Shown one piece after another: positions 34,969-45,148 of a stretch of 64,000 bases of DNA. Source of the DNA: Verrucomicrobiota bacterium (GTDB taxonomy: Bacteria > Verrucomicrobiota > Verrucomicrobiia > Opitutales > Opitutaceae); NCBI GenBank assembly GCA_016721945.1, contig JADKHC010000011.1, positions 62,001 through 126,000 of the forward strand. The letters run 5' to 3'. The position numbers were made by a program, and so were the translations under genes. The notes below the pieces were generated by a model that did no database searches, was not told the DNA's origin, and saw nothing but the letters and a program-made list of their open reading frames with translations. Positions within the stretch are counted from its first letter, which is position 1. The number at the start of each line of letters is the position of its first letter.

Positions 34969-37040
34969 ATGAAATCAATTTGCTCTATTATCCGTTCCCT
35001 GGCGATAATTCTGCTGATGATGGCTGGAATCGTCACCGCTCAAACCGTCACTACTACCGCCAGTCTCTCCAGTGCCATCGCCGCAGCCAACACGGCGCCC
35101 GACACGCCTACCACAATCAACCTTGCAGCGGGCACTTACACCTTGGCGATCTCCCTGCCCAACCTTGGGGCCAACCACCTCACCATCAGTGGCCCGCCAC
35201 CGGCTCACCCGCCATCATTAACGCCGATAACCTGCCTTCCGGGGTCATCTTTAACGTCACCGCCGATTACGTCACCATCTCCAACATAACCCTGCACAAC
35301 GCCCGCACCCACGGCATCGCCATCCAATCAGGCGCCGACTCCGGCCGCATCGAGGCCTGCACCTTCGCGAACCCTAGCAGCCCTGCACCGACCTCCGCCA
35401 TCGACGGACACGGCTGCGCCAACTGGACTGTTACTGGAAATAACATTAGCGGCATCACCGGCACCACTGCCACCGCCGAACCCGCCATCCACTTCCACGG
35501 CGGTGCCTCGGGCACCGAGATCACCAACAACCTCATCTACAACTGTGATCGAGCCATTGGCCTCGGAAGCGAACCAGTTGCCATCGACCCAGCCATTAGT
35601 TCACTAATTACCGGAACGCGCTATTATCTCGATGCGAATCACGGAGATGATACGGCAACTGGAACCGCCGGCGATCCATGGAAAACCCTCGCAAAAGCTC
35701 AAGCTGTCGTTCAAGGCGGCGATGCAGTGATTCTCGGTAATGGAAATTATGGGAAGTTCTCCGACACAAATGCGAGCCGGACCGCTTTTTGTATATATAT
35801 GGCAGCACCGGGTGCATTGCCTGAATTTACAGAAATAAATTTAAATTATGGTGGCCGAAATGGCGCGGCCTATCTCTTGTTCTACCGGATTTATATTCAT
35901 TCACTGCCCGTAGTTCAAGACCTGGGGGTTGATCCTCAGGACCCAAAAGCAACAGGAACTACCTACAAGAAGACGAGCAATCCGATCAGCATAGAATCGG
36001 CAACTCACGTTTGGATTGCAGGGTGCAGAATAGCTGGCCAGAGCAAATACCTTACCGGAGGTATAAATATAAACCGGAGTCAGCATATTAAAATCAATCA
36101 GTGTCATATACACGACGCGAGCGTTGGTGTCAGTTTTTCCAATAGCCAGTTTTTAGAGTTTACCGGTAATCATATTCACAAAATAGCCGCCTCTGCGTTT
36201 CAGTCTGGCTATATGACACTGACGGCAGACGTCTTAATTGAAGCAAACCATGCGCATGATGCAAACTGGAACATCAATGATGATTTTTGCCCCCGAGCCC
36301 CAATAGGGCAAATCTACCATGGGTCTGGTGTTGCGATACGCGGAAACCGTTATATCATTCGCAATAACATTTTTCATGACGGTTTTCCGACTGCGGGAAT
36401 TGCGATGTATAACGATACAAATACTGCGTTTTCTGATATTCGTATAGAAAACAACATTCTTTATGATATTCGGGCATATTGCGCGCTTCGACTGGATAAG
36501 CTTCTGGAAAATATCTATGTCCGAAATAACTTGATTGTTGGGCATGCTCACGGTTCTGGAACATCCTATTATGACGGCGGCGTGTCTCTTTCGAGCCTGG
36601 CCGTTGGAGCTACTGGAAATGTACTCAACTTCGATAACAATATCGTAGTTGGCACGACTGATTTTGGTGCATATTGGGGACAGGTAAGTCAGCGCAATAA
36701 TATTTTCTATTGTGCTCGAAGCAATACCTCTATTTTGGACCAAGCAACTGTTGGTGGAGGATCAATGGTTTTGACGGCGACCTCGCTTACTTCATTGCGG
36801 TTTGAGAACGAATTCTTCTCTAACATAACAAATCATTCCCAATTTACTTGGGATTCAATAAGTCAGACCGGGCATCACCAACTGATCGACTGGAGCCTTT
36901 CCTTGAGTTCCCCTGCGATTGGCTTTGGAGATTCTTCACTGCAGCCCCCTGATGGTATTGGAGGAATAGACGCCGACGGATTTATATTTACTGGTGCGCC
37001 ACGCTCGTTGGTAAACCATAATGCAGGACCGAGTTCCTAA
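34969..37040 (+). pseudogene. Chimeric exported right-handed beta-helix protein, frameshifted
   Basis: The N-terminus from 34969 is a signal peptide (MKSICSIIRSLAIILLMMAG, cut near AQT) and a beta-helix start (SLSSAIAAANTAP...INLAAGTYTLA). The frame must change at about 35193 (GGCCCGCC) to continue PATGSPAIINADN; one missing base explains it. From about 35620 a second module starts TRYYLDANHGDDTATGTAGDPWKTLAKAQ, typical of DUF1565-like beta-helix proteins, with repeated N-N-I/x-I-x-N rungs. Composition falls from GC-rich to roughly 30-45% GC in sampled stretches of this module, suggesting fusion with acquired DNA. Possible polysaccharide lyase or surface protein; catalytic residues not identified. 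Flanked by the 410-bp repeats. Confidence 0.75.
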
Positions 37041-37295
37041 AAAACAATAGGGTCAATCGGACGGGGTCGGGTTTTGTGGTTTGCGGTCGTGACCACGACG
37101 GCCTTGTCAATCTTTGTGTTGAAAATGAATCCGGAGAGCACGAACTATTTAACAGTAACTAAAAAGCAGACAGTTCATCCGTAGATTCTCGCAGATGAAC
37201 GCAGATTTCCGACCTGCGCGGTGAGGGCACCGCGCCTCCATTTATCCCATCGGTGAAAATCGGTGTTCATCTGTGGATAAAAACTGTCTCAAAAA

Positions 37296-37321
37296 AAGCC
37301 CGCACGGTTTGGTGCGGGCTT
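37296..37321 (-). terminator. Intrinsic terminator downstream of the RAYT gene
   Basis: Stem AAGCCCGCAC/GTGCGGGCTT followed on the minus strand by seven T. It lies about 120 bases past the RAYT stop, on the far side of the REPIN. Confidence 0.8.
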
Positions 37322-37350
37322 GAAGTTCGGGGCGGCGGATTGAAGGTCTC

Positions 37351-37421
37351 GTAGGGTCTCAGTCTTGCTGCGCCAGGGTTTGGGATTTTACGGAAAGGGC
37401 GTAGCGAGTCTACGCCCCTAC
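37351..37421. repeat. GTAG-type REPIN (family 1), 3' side of RAYT
   Basis: Ends 21 bases before the RAYT stop. The right half is perfect (GGGCGTAG/CTACGCCC plus CTAC). The left half is decayed: GTAGGGTCTCAG replaces GTAGGGGCGCAG and the stem end is CGCCA. Confidence 0.88.
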
Positions 37422-37442
37422 TGGTTACTGGCGGAACTGATC

Positions 37443-37997
37443 TCACTCACCGGTTGAAAGGCTGCTGGGGATTAGTTCGTCGATCCACTCGGATGGCGGA
37501 GCGCCGTTGGAGCTGAGGTGCGTCGTGAAATCAAAACGGCCGGGAACCGGACAATGCCAATGCGCCCATGCGTCGTCGGCCGTCAACAGGCCTGCACGAT
37601 AAGGATTGAGAAAGATATAGAGCGCGTACGGCTCCATCGCTTCGTCGGGACGCAGCTGGTGTTCGTAGAAATCCCGCTGCCAGTCCAAGCCCGCCAATTG
37701 CAGTGCGCCTTTGGTTTGTGTCTTCCAGCGCGAGAGAACGCGCCCCAACGTCAAACGCCGACCTAGCGTAAAGAGCCAATGGACGTGATCGGGCATCACG
37801 GCAAATGCGTGTGTGGTGGTGTCGTCTTGCGCATCCGACACTCCGGTGACTTGCTTCAACGTATGAGTGACGTTGGTGGCAGTCAGGCCTGACCTGCGTT
37901 CTTGCGTACAACATGTCACGAAATACGTCGCAGCGGGCTGTGACCAACGATGCGCATGAAGCGCACTGGTTTGGCGCGTTGGCATGGGGTTCAGCAC
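37443..37997 (-). CDS. REP-associated tyrosine transposase (RAYT, Y1/IS200-like)
   Basis: A 184-residue single-domain HUH/Y1 transposase of the kind that acts on REP palindromes. The core motif is HAFAVMPDHVHWLF with the metal-binding His71 and His73; the nucleophilic tyrosine is probably Tyr111 in QRDFYEHQLR. LYIFLNPYRAGLL is the conserved RAYT segment after it. The gene is single-copy here, has no IS-type terminal repeats, and is bracketed by REPINs 21 bases beyond its 3' end and 23 bases beyond its 5' end. RAYTs are thought to be domesticated and to spread or maintain REPINs. ATG at 37985 is a possible alternative start. Confidence 0.92.
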   Translation of the reverse strand: MLNPMPTRQTSALHAHRWSQPAATYFVTCCTQERRSGLTATNVTHTLKQVTGVSDAQDDTTTHAFAVMPDHVHWLFTLGRRLTLGRVLSRWKTQTKGALQLAGLDWQRDFYEHQLRPDEAMEPYALYIFLNPYRAGLLTADDAWAHWHCPVPGRFDFTTHLSSNGAPPSEWIDELIPSSLSTGE

Positions 37998-38020
37998 ACG
38001 GGGAAACCTAAAGCCTAGTC

Positions 38021-38099
38021 GTAGGGGCGCAATCTTGTTGCGCCCGGGTTCGGTGGGTTTTCTTAAAACAAGAAGGGCGCAGCAAGACTGCGCCCCTAC
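38021..38099. repeat. GTAG-type REPIN (family 1), 5' side of RAYT
   Basis: GTAG plus GGGCGCAA, loop, TTGCGCCC; a longer spacer; GGGCGCAG, loop, CTGCGCCC plus CTAC. Both stems are perfect. It lies between the RAYT start and the 3' end of aspS. Confidence 0.9.
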
Positions 38100-38124
38100 A
38101 AGAAGGAGGAAAGGCGAACAGAAA

Positions 38125-39941
<1,817 letters not shown>

Positions 39942-40157
39942 CGGATTATGGGAAGGGTCAGGAAAAGCCACCCTGCCCCACCCGCGCAAGCCTAGTCTGA
40001 TGGTTGGCGATATGGAAAATTAGCAATAGGCCCGAGAAGGCCGTCTTGTATCTATGAGCAATGCCTCGGTTTTGTGGAAACCGGACGTGCTTTTGCTACA
40101 CCAACAGCGCGCGGAGAGCCGACACCAAGCAGCTCCTACCGACACCTTACGACTACC

Positions 40158-40937
40158 ATGGAACTCATTATCAAATCCTACGCGAACCGCATCGGGACGC
40201 TGCAATTCAACAACGAGGGCAAACTTAACTGCCTCAGTCATACACTCATGGACGAGCTGATGCGCGGGCTCCACGAACTGGAGCAGGAAGGCGCTCATGT
40301 GATCGTGTTGCGTGCGAAGCCCGGCGTGAAAGTCTGGTCGGCTGGCCACGACATCAACGAACTTCCGGAACCGCGCCGCGACCCGCTTTCCTATGGCGAT
40401 CCGCTGGAAACTCTGTTGCGAAATATTCAGGACTGCCCGGTGCCGGTCATCGCGATGGTCGAAGGCACGGTCTGGGGCGGCGCGTGCGACATGTGTTGTT
40501 CCTGCGACATGGTTATCGCGGCGGAAGGTTCCACCTTTGCGATGACGCCGGCCAAGATCGGCATCCCTTACAACGCCTCGGGCCTGATCCATTTCGTCCA
40601 TCACATCGGCTTGAACAAGGCCAAGGAAATGTTTTTCACCGCACGCCCGACGACCGTTCACGAAGCGTGGAACAACGGCTTCGTTAATCACGAGGTTTCG
40701 AAGGAAGAGCTGGAAACGTTCACTTACGATCTGGCAGGAAAAATCGGGAAGAACGCTCCTCTCGCCGTTCGCGCAATCAAGGCGCAGTTCCGCCTGCTCA
40801 CGCGTGGCGCTTTGATCGATGCCGAGACCGCCGAGCGCATCCAGGCGATACGGCGCAAAGTTTACGACAGCGCCGACTACGCGGAAGGCATCAAGTCCTT
40901 CAAGGAAAAGCGCCCGCCTGTTTTTCAAGGCCGCTGA
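40158..40937 (+). CDS. scpB: Methylmalonyl-CoA decarboxylase (enoyl-CoA hydratase family)
   Basis: A crotonase-fold enzyme of about 259 residues. It resembles E. coli ScpB (YgfG), which decarboxylates methylmalonyl-CoA to propionyl-CoA: KVWSAGHDINELP, RDPLSYGDPLE, MVEGTVWGGACDM and RRKVYDSADYAEGIKSFKEKR all have direct counterparts there. The oxyanion-hole segments SAGHD and EGTVWGGA are intact. The start at 40158 aligns with the family; the open frame upstream is rejected. No mutase or CoA-transferase is next to it, so the full succinate-to-propionate cycle is not shown here. Confidence 0.88.
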   Translation: MELIIKSYANRIGTLQFNNEGKLNCLSHTLMDELMRGLHELEQEGAHVIVLRAKPGVKVWSAGHDINELPEPRRDPLSYGDPLETLLRNIQDCPVPVIAMVEGTVWGGACDMCCSCDMVIAAEGSTFAMTPAKIGIPYNASGLIHFVHHIGLNKAKEMFFTARPTTVHEAWNNGFVNHEVSKEELETFTYDLAGKIGKNAPLAVRAIKAQFRLLTRGALIDAETAERIQAIRRKVYDSADYAEGIKSFKEKRPPVFQGR

Positions 40938-40962
40938 GATTCCCCATAAATTAGGTTCACCC

Positions 40963-40986
40963 GGGCCGGAAGCACGCTTCCGGCCC
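40963..40986 (+). terminator. Strong hairpin after scpB
   Basis: GGGCCGGAAG, loop CACG, CTTCCGGCCC: a perfect 10-bp stem 25 bases past the scpB stop. There is no T-run, so the terminator call is tentative. Confidence 0.5.
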
Positions 40987-41019
40987 GCTTCGTGCTTGGC
41001 GGACTGGACAAACTGTATC

Positions 41020-41047
41020 GGTACAGCCAGCTTGCTCGCGCTGTACC
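41020..41047. repeat. GGTACAGC palindrome
   Basis: GGTACAGC, a 12-base loop, GCTGTACC, in the gap before the NSS transporter. An isolated hairpin of possible REP type; no second copy seen in this window. Confidence 0.5.
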
Positions 41048-41131
41048 CCCATCAACCGCAGCAACGAACCGAGTATTCATGAACCTACTACGCCGTAAGA
41101 CCGTGGCCGCCCGGCCAGCGATGATTCCCGC

Positions 41132-42748
41132 ATGAGCGCTTCCAACGAATCCTGGTCATCGCGCGCCGGTGTGATTCTCGCAGTCGCAGGCAGCGCTGTG
41201 GGCCTCGGCAATTTCCTACGCTTTCCGGGCCTCGCCGCGCAATACGGTGGCGGGGCCTTCATGATCGCGTACTTCGTTTCGCTGCTGATCATCGGGTTTC
41301 CCATTGGCTGGGCCGAGTGGTCGCTGGGGCGTTATGGCGGTCGCTATGGTTATCGTTCCTCGCCCGGAATCTTCCACGCACTACTCAAGCATCCGGCGGG
41401 AAAATATCTCGGCGTGATCGGCTTCATCATCCCCGTGATGATTTATATGTATTATGTGTATATCGAGGCGTGGTGCCTCGGATATGCCGTCAACGCTGCT
41501 GCGGGCAATCTCAGCCAGCCCGGCTTGAACTATGGCGCGTTCTTCAACCACTACACTGGTGCAAGCGCGGATGGGGTTTCGCTCTCTTTCGGACTGAACG
41601 ATGTCGGCATCTTCGTCATCATCGTTTACGCGCTCAATTTCTACTTAATCTACCGAGGCATCTCCAAAGGCATCGAGGCGCTCTGCAAATATGCCATGCC
41701 CGCGCTCATCGCGCTCGCCCTCGTCATCCTCGTCCGAGTGCTCACCCTCGGCACACCCGATCCGCTCAAGCCCGATCAAAATGTGCTCAACGGCCTCGGC
41801 TTCATGTGGAATCCCGGCAACGTGGCCGAAGGCCTAAAAAATCCGCAGCTCTGGCTCGCCGCTGCTGGGCAAATATTTTTCTCTCTTTCAGTTGGTTTTG
41901 GTGTGATCATCACCTACTCCAGCTATCTCAAGGACAAGGACGACGTCGTCCTGAGTGGCCTCACGGCCTCCGCTGCCAACGAGTTTTGCGAGGTCGGGCT
42001 GGGCGGGCTCATCACCGTGCCTGCTGCGTTTATCTTCCTCGGCGCTTCCGGCATCGTCGGTCAGGGCACCTTCGGACTGGGCTTCCACGTACTGCCCGAA
42101 GTCTTCGCGCGCATGCCTGCGGGTGCGTTTTTCGCGACGGCATTTTTTGTCCTGTTGTTCCTCGCGGCAATCACGAGTTCGCTCTCGATGCTGCAACCCG
42201 GCATCGCCTTTCTTGAGGAGGGACTTGGCATCAACCGCAAGGCCTCCGTCACCCTGCTCGGCTTCGTCACCTCCATCGGTACAATCTTTGTTTGGTATTT
42301 TTCCAAGGACCTCAAGGCACTCGACACGATCGATTTTTGGGTCGGTACGATGCTCATCTTCATCCAGGCGACGATCCTCATCATCATCTTCGGCTGGCAT
42401 GTGGGCATCGAAAAAGGCTGGCAGGAAATGCACCTCGGGGCCGCCATGCGCGTGCCAGGGATTTTCAAGCCGATCATAAAATACATCACGCCGCTTTTCC
42501 TCATCACGATTTTCGTCCTCTTCCTAATGAAAAACGTTTTCGGCTGGAACTTCTCCTGGGGTGCAGCGGCCACTTTCAATCCCACCAGTTATATTGTGGA
42601 TCTTGTCGGCAAGACGCCCAGCCACGTCGCACGCCTCAGTGTCGGCCTGATCGTCGTGATGTTTATTTTCACTCTCGTGCTCGCCCACCTCGCCGGAAAG
42701 AATTGGGAAAAGAAACCGCTCAACACCCCCGAGGACAATACACCATGA
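41132..42748 (+). CDS. Sodium-dependent NSS/SNF family transporter
   Basis: A LeuT-fold sodium symporter for amino acids or related amines, 538 residues with about twelve membrane helices. Helix 1 carries the sodium-site signature GSAVGLGNFLRFPGLAAQYGGGAF. Helix 6 is in the LSVGFGVIITYSSYLKDKDD region, and the helix 8 region ITSSLSMLQPG is retained. The family is usually about 450-600 residues. Its stop overlaps the next small membrane gene by ATGA, matching MetPS-type two-gene systems. Substrate (methionine, alanine or other) cannot be read from sequence alone. Confidence 0.93.
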   Translation: MSASNESWSSRAGVILAVAGSAVGLGNFLRFPGLAAQYGGGAFMIAYFVSLLIIGFPIGWAEWSLGRYGGRYGYRSSPGIFHALLKHPAGKYLGVIGFIIPVMIYMYYVYIEAWCLGYAVNAAAGNLSQPGLNYGAFFNHYTGASADGVSLSFGLNDVGIFVIIVYALNFYLIYRGISKGIEALCKYAMPALIALALVILVRVLTLGTPDPLKPDQNVLNGLGFMWNPGNVAEGLKNPQLWLAAAGQIFFSLSVGFGVIITYSSYLKDKDDVVLSGLTASAANEFCEVGLGGLITVPAAFIFLGASGIVGQGTFGLGFHVLPEVFARMPAGAFFATAFFVLLFLAAITSSLSMLQPGIAFLEEGLGINRKASVTLLGFVTSIGTIFVWYFSKDLKALDTIDFWVGTMLIFIQATILIIIFGWHVGIEKGWQEMHLGAAMRVPGIFKPIIKYITPLFLITIFVLFLMKNVFGWNFSWGAAATFNPTSYIVDLVGKTPSHVARLSVGLIVVMFIFTLVLAHLAGKNWEKKPLNTPEDNTP

Positions 42749-42903
42749 CCACCGGCGGCTGGATCAACCTTATCCTCTCGGTCGGCTTCGTAACCGTGCT
42801 CTTCGTCTGGAGCCTCATCCGCGTTTTGCGCGAACCACCTGAAAGCGACAAGCACCTCGCTCACGTCGAGCCCATCGAGGAAGACCAGACCGAACAGCGC
42901 TGA
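42745..42903 (+). CDS. Small single-helix membrane subunit (MetS-like)
   Basis: A 52-residue protein: one hydrophobic helix (WINLILSVGFVTVLFVWSLI), then an acidic tail rich in Glu/Asp. It overlaps the transporter stop by 4 bases. Size, topology and position match the small subunit of MetPS-type NSS transporters, which is needed for transport in Corynebacterium. Easily missed by gene callers because it is short. Confidence 0.8.
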   Translation: MTTGGWINLILSVGFVTVLFVWSLIRVLREPPESDKHLAHVEPIEEDQTEQR

Positions 42904-42939
42904 GTCCAAAAGCAAGTTGGACAAAATCCTACCCTCTCG

Positions 42940-45102
42940 ATGCGCCTTCTACCGCGTTTTCTGTTGGTCGTTTTTGGTTTAACTTCGTCCATCACTACGC
43001 TGGTAGCGGCCGAGACCCCCATCGACCGCCACGCGCTCGTCACGCGCCACAATCCAGTCATCCGCAAAGTCGATCCCGACGCCACGCTCACTGTCGGCAA
43101 CGGCAACTTCGCCTTCGGTTGCGACGTCACGGGCATGCAGACCTTCGCCGAGTTTCATCATCGCAACGGCATCCCGGTCGAAATCCTCTCGCGCTGGTGC
43201 TGGGTCACCGATCCCAATCCCAACCACTACACCCTCGCCGACGCCTCCAAGGATTTCAAAATGGCCGACGGCAGCGTCCAACCTTTCGCCACCAACCAGA
43301 ATTCACCCGCTGGCGACTGGTTGCGCAAAAACCCGCGCAACCACCCACTCGGCCAGCTCGCCCTCGAATACGACAAAGCCGACGGCACCCCGCTCGCGCC
43401 CGAGAACATCCAGGAACCCGAGCAAACCCTCGACCTCTGGACCGGCATCGTCACAAGCAAATTCAAACTCGATGGCGTGCCCGTTAAAGTGACCACCGCC
43501 TGTAATCCTTCACTCGATATAGTGGCCTTGAAGATTGAGTCTGCACTTCTGGCTAATGGAAAACTCCGTATCCGTCTTGTGTTCCCCCGAGGCCACGATC
43601 TCTCAGTAAAAAACACCCCGGCACTCGACTGGGGTAAGCCTGAATCACACGAATCTAAAATAATCGAGCTTGGTCAAATTAAGCGAACCGTAGGCAGCAC
43701 AACCTACTTCGTGATGAGTAACCGGAATTTTACAGAGAAGGCATCTCATCAATTTATCATAATGCCCGACGCAAAGAGCCCAGAGCTTTCATTCAATCTC
43801 AGATTTTCGGACCGACCGCTAAAGTCTGACGAACCGCCCGAAGGCACCTTTTATGAGTCGGCTAGTTACTGGCAGAAGTTCTGGCAATCCGGCGCCGCCA
43901 TCGATTTCACCGGCAGCACCAACCCGCTTGCGCCAAAAGTCGAAGAGCGCGTTATCCTCTCGCAATACCTCATGGCCGTGCAGATGGCTGGCGACGTACC
44001 GCCGCAGGAAACCGGGCTTACCTGTAGTAGTTGGTACGGCAAGCATCACACCGAGATGATCTGGTGGCACGCTGCACATTTCGCACTCTTCGGCCGCGAC
44101 GACTTGCTCGCCAAAAATCTCGCTTGGTACCAGTCACAACTCCCCGCCGCCCGCGCCCTCGCCAAGAGCCGCGGTTGGAAAGGCGCCCGCTGGGCCAAAA
44201 TGACCGGCAACGAAATGCGCGAAAGCCCCGGCGGCCCGCCGCTCATCGTCTGGAATCAGCCGCACCTGGTTTACCTGTGCGAACTTCTTTATCGCAATAA
44301 TCCCTCGCCCGGCACGCTCGCCAAATACCGTGACCTCGTGCTCGAAACCGCTGACTGCCTTGCCTCCATGGTCTGGTTCGACCCGGCGCGCAAACAGTAT
44401 GTGCTCGGCCCGCCACTCTGGATCGCCCAGGAAATCTACGACCCGGGCACCAGCCAGAATCCCGGTTTCGAGCTTTCCTACTGGCGCTGGGCACTCACGG
44501 TTGCCCAGCAATGGCGCGAACGTCTCGGTCTCCTGCGCGACGAAAAATGGGACCACGTCATCGCCAACCTGCCTCCGCTTCCGCAGAAGCACGGCATGTA
44601 TGTCGGCCTCGAATCGACTCCGGATACATGGGACAATATCGCCAGCCGCCATGATCACCCCGAGATGTTGATGCCGCTCGGCTTCCTGCCCGGCGGTCCC
44701 GACGTTGATCACGCCACGATGAACCGCACCCTCGACGGCGTGCTCCAGCAATGGGATTGGGAAACGAAAATCTGGGGCTGGGATTACCCGATGATCGCCA
44801 TGACCGCCGCGCGACTCAATCGCCCCGACGTCGCCATCGAAGTTCTCATGCGTGACGGTCCCAACAACCGTTATCTTCCCACCGGCCACTGCCCCGTCCG
44901 CAGCGACGAAGCGTTGCCAAAGGACGCGCCTCCCGGAGCCCGCAAGCGCGAGATCGCGGTTTATCTTCCCGCCAACGGAGCATTTCTCGCCGCCATCGCG
45001 CTCATGACCGCTGGCTGGGACGACTGCGCCGAGGAATTTCCCGGCTTCCCCAAAGACGGCACGTGGAAAATCCGCGCCGAAGGCCTCAGCCGTTTACCCT
45101 GA
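42940..45102 (+). CDS. Secreted (alpha/alpha)6-barrel glycosidase, GH65/GH95-like
   Basis: A 720-residue exported protein with a signal peptide (about 1-24, cut near LVAAETP). The N-terminal beta-sandwich (TLTVGNGNFAFGCDVTGMQTF) is followed by a six-hairpin barrel with EMIWWHAAHFALFGRDDLL, GARWAKMTGNEMRESPGGPP, LWIAQEIYDPG and WDWETKIWGWDYPM. These resemble GH65/GH95-type inverting glycosidases or phosphorylases. Acidic candidates for catalysis are Glu in TGNEMRES and IAQEIYD; I cannot decide which. Composition is AT-richer for about 43500-43850, inside an otherwise GC-rich gene. Confidence 0.75.
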   Translation: MRLLPRFLLVVFGLTSSITTLVAAETPIDRHALVTRHNPVIRKVDPDATLTVGNGNFAFGCDVTGMQTFAEFHHRNGIPVEILSRWCWVTDPNPNHYTLADASKDFKMADGSVQPFATNQNSPAGDWLRKNPRNHPLGQLALEYDKADGTPLAPENIQEPEQTLDLWTGIVTSKFKLDGVPVKVTTACNPSLDIVALKIESALLANGKLRIRLVFPRGHDLSVKNTPALDWGKPESHESKIIELGQIKRTVGSTTYFVMSNRNFTEKASHQFIIMPDAKSPELSFNLRFSDRPLKSDEPPEGTFYESASYWQKFWQSGAAIDFTGSTNPLAPKVEERVILSQYLMAVQMAGDVPPQETGLTCSSWYGKHHTEMIWWHAAHFALFGRDDLLAKNLAWYQSQLPAARALAKSRGWKGARWAKMTGNEMRESPGGPPLIVWNQPHLVYLCELLYRNNPSPGTLAKYRDLVLETADCLASMVWFDPARKQYVLGPPLWIAQEIYDPGTSQNPGFELSYWRWALTVAQQWRERLGLLRDEKWDHVIANLPPLPQKHGMYVGLESTPDTWDNIASRHDHPEMLMPLGFLPGGPDVDHATMNRTLDGVLQQWDWETKIWGWDYPMIAMTAARLNRPDVAIEVLMRDGPNNRYLPTGHCPVRSDEALPKDAPPGARKREIAVYLPANGAFLAAIALMTAGWDDCAEEFPGFPKDGTWKIRAEGLSRLP

Positions 45103-45148
45103 GTCTCCCGCTTGCACCCGGACACGCACTGGCTAACCTCGTGCGCTC

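Larger units (their letters stand above)
37052..37461. repeat. 410-bp direct repeat, copy C, joined to the RAYT gene
   Basis: Homologous to copy A throughout. Its last 19 bases are the end of the RAYT coding sequence, so copy C is the natural 3' flank of that gene and copy A is probably derived from it. Confidence 0.9.
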
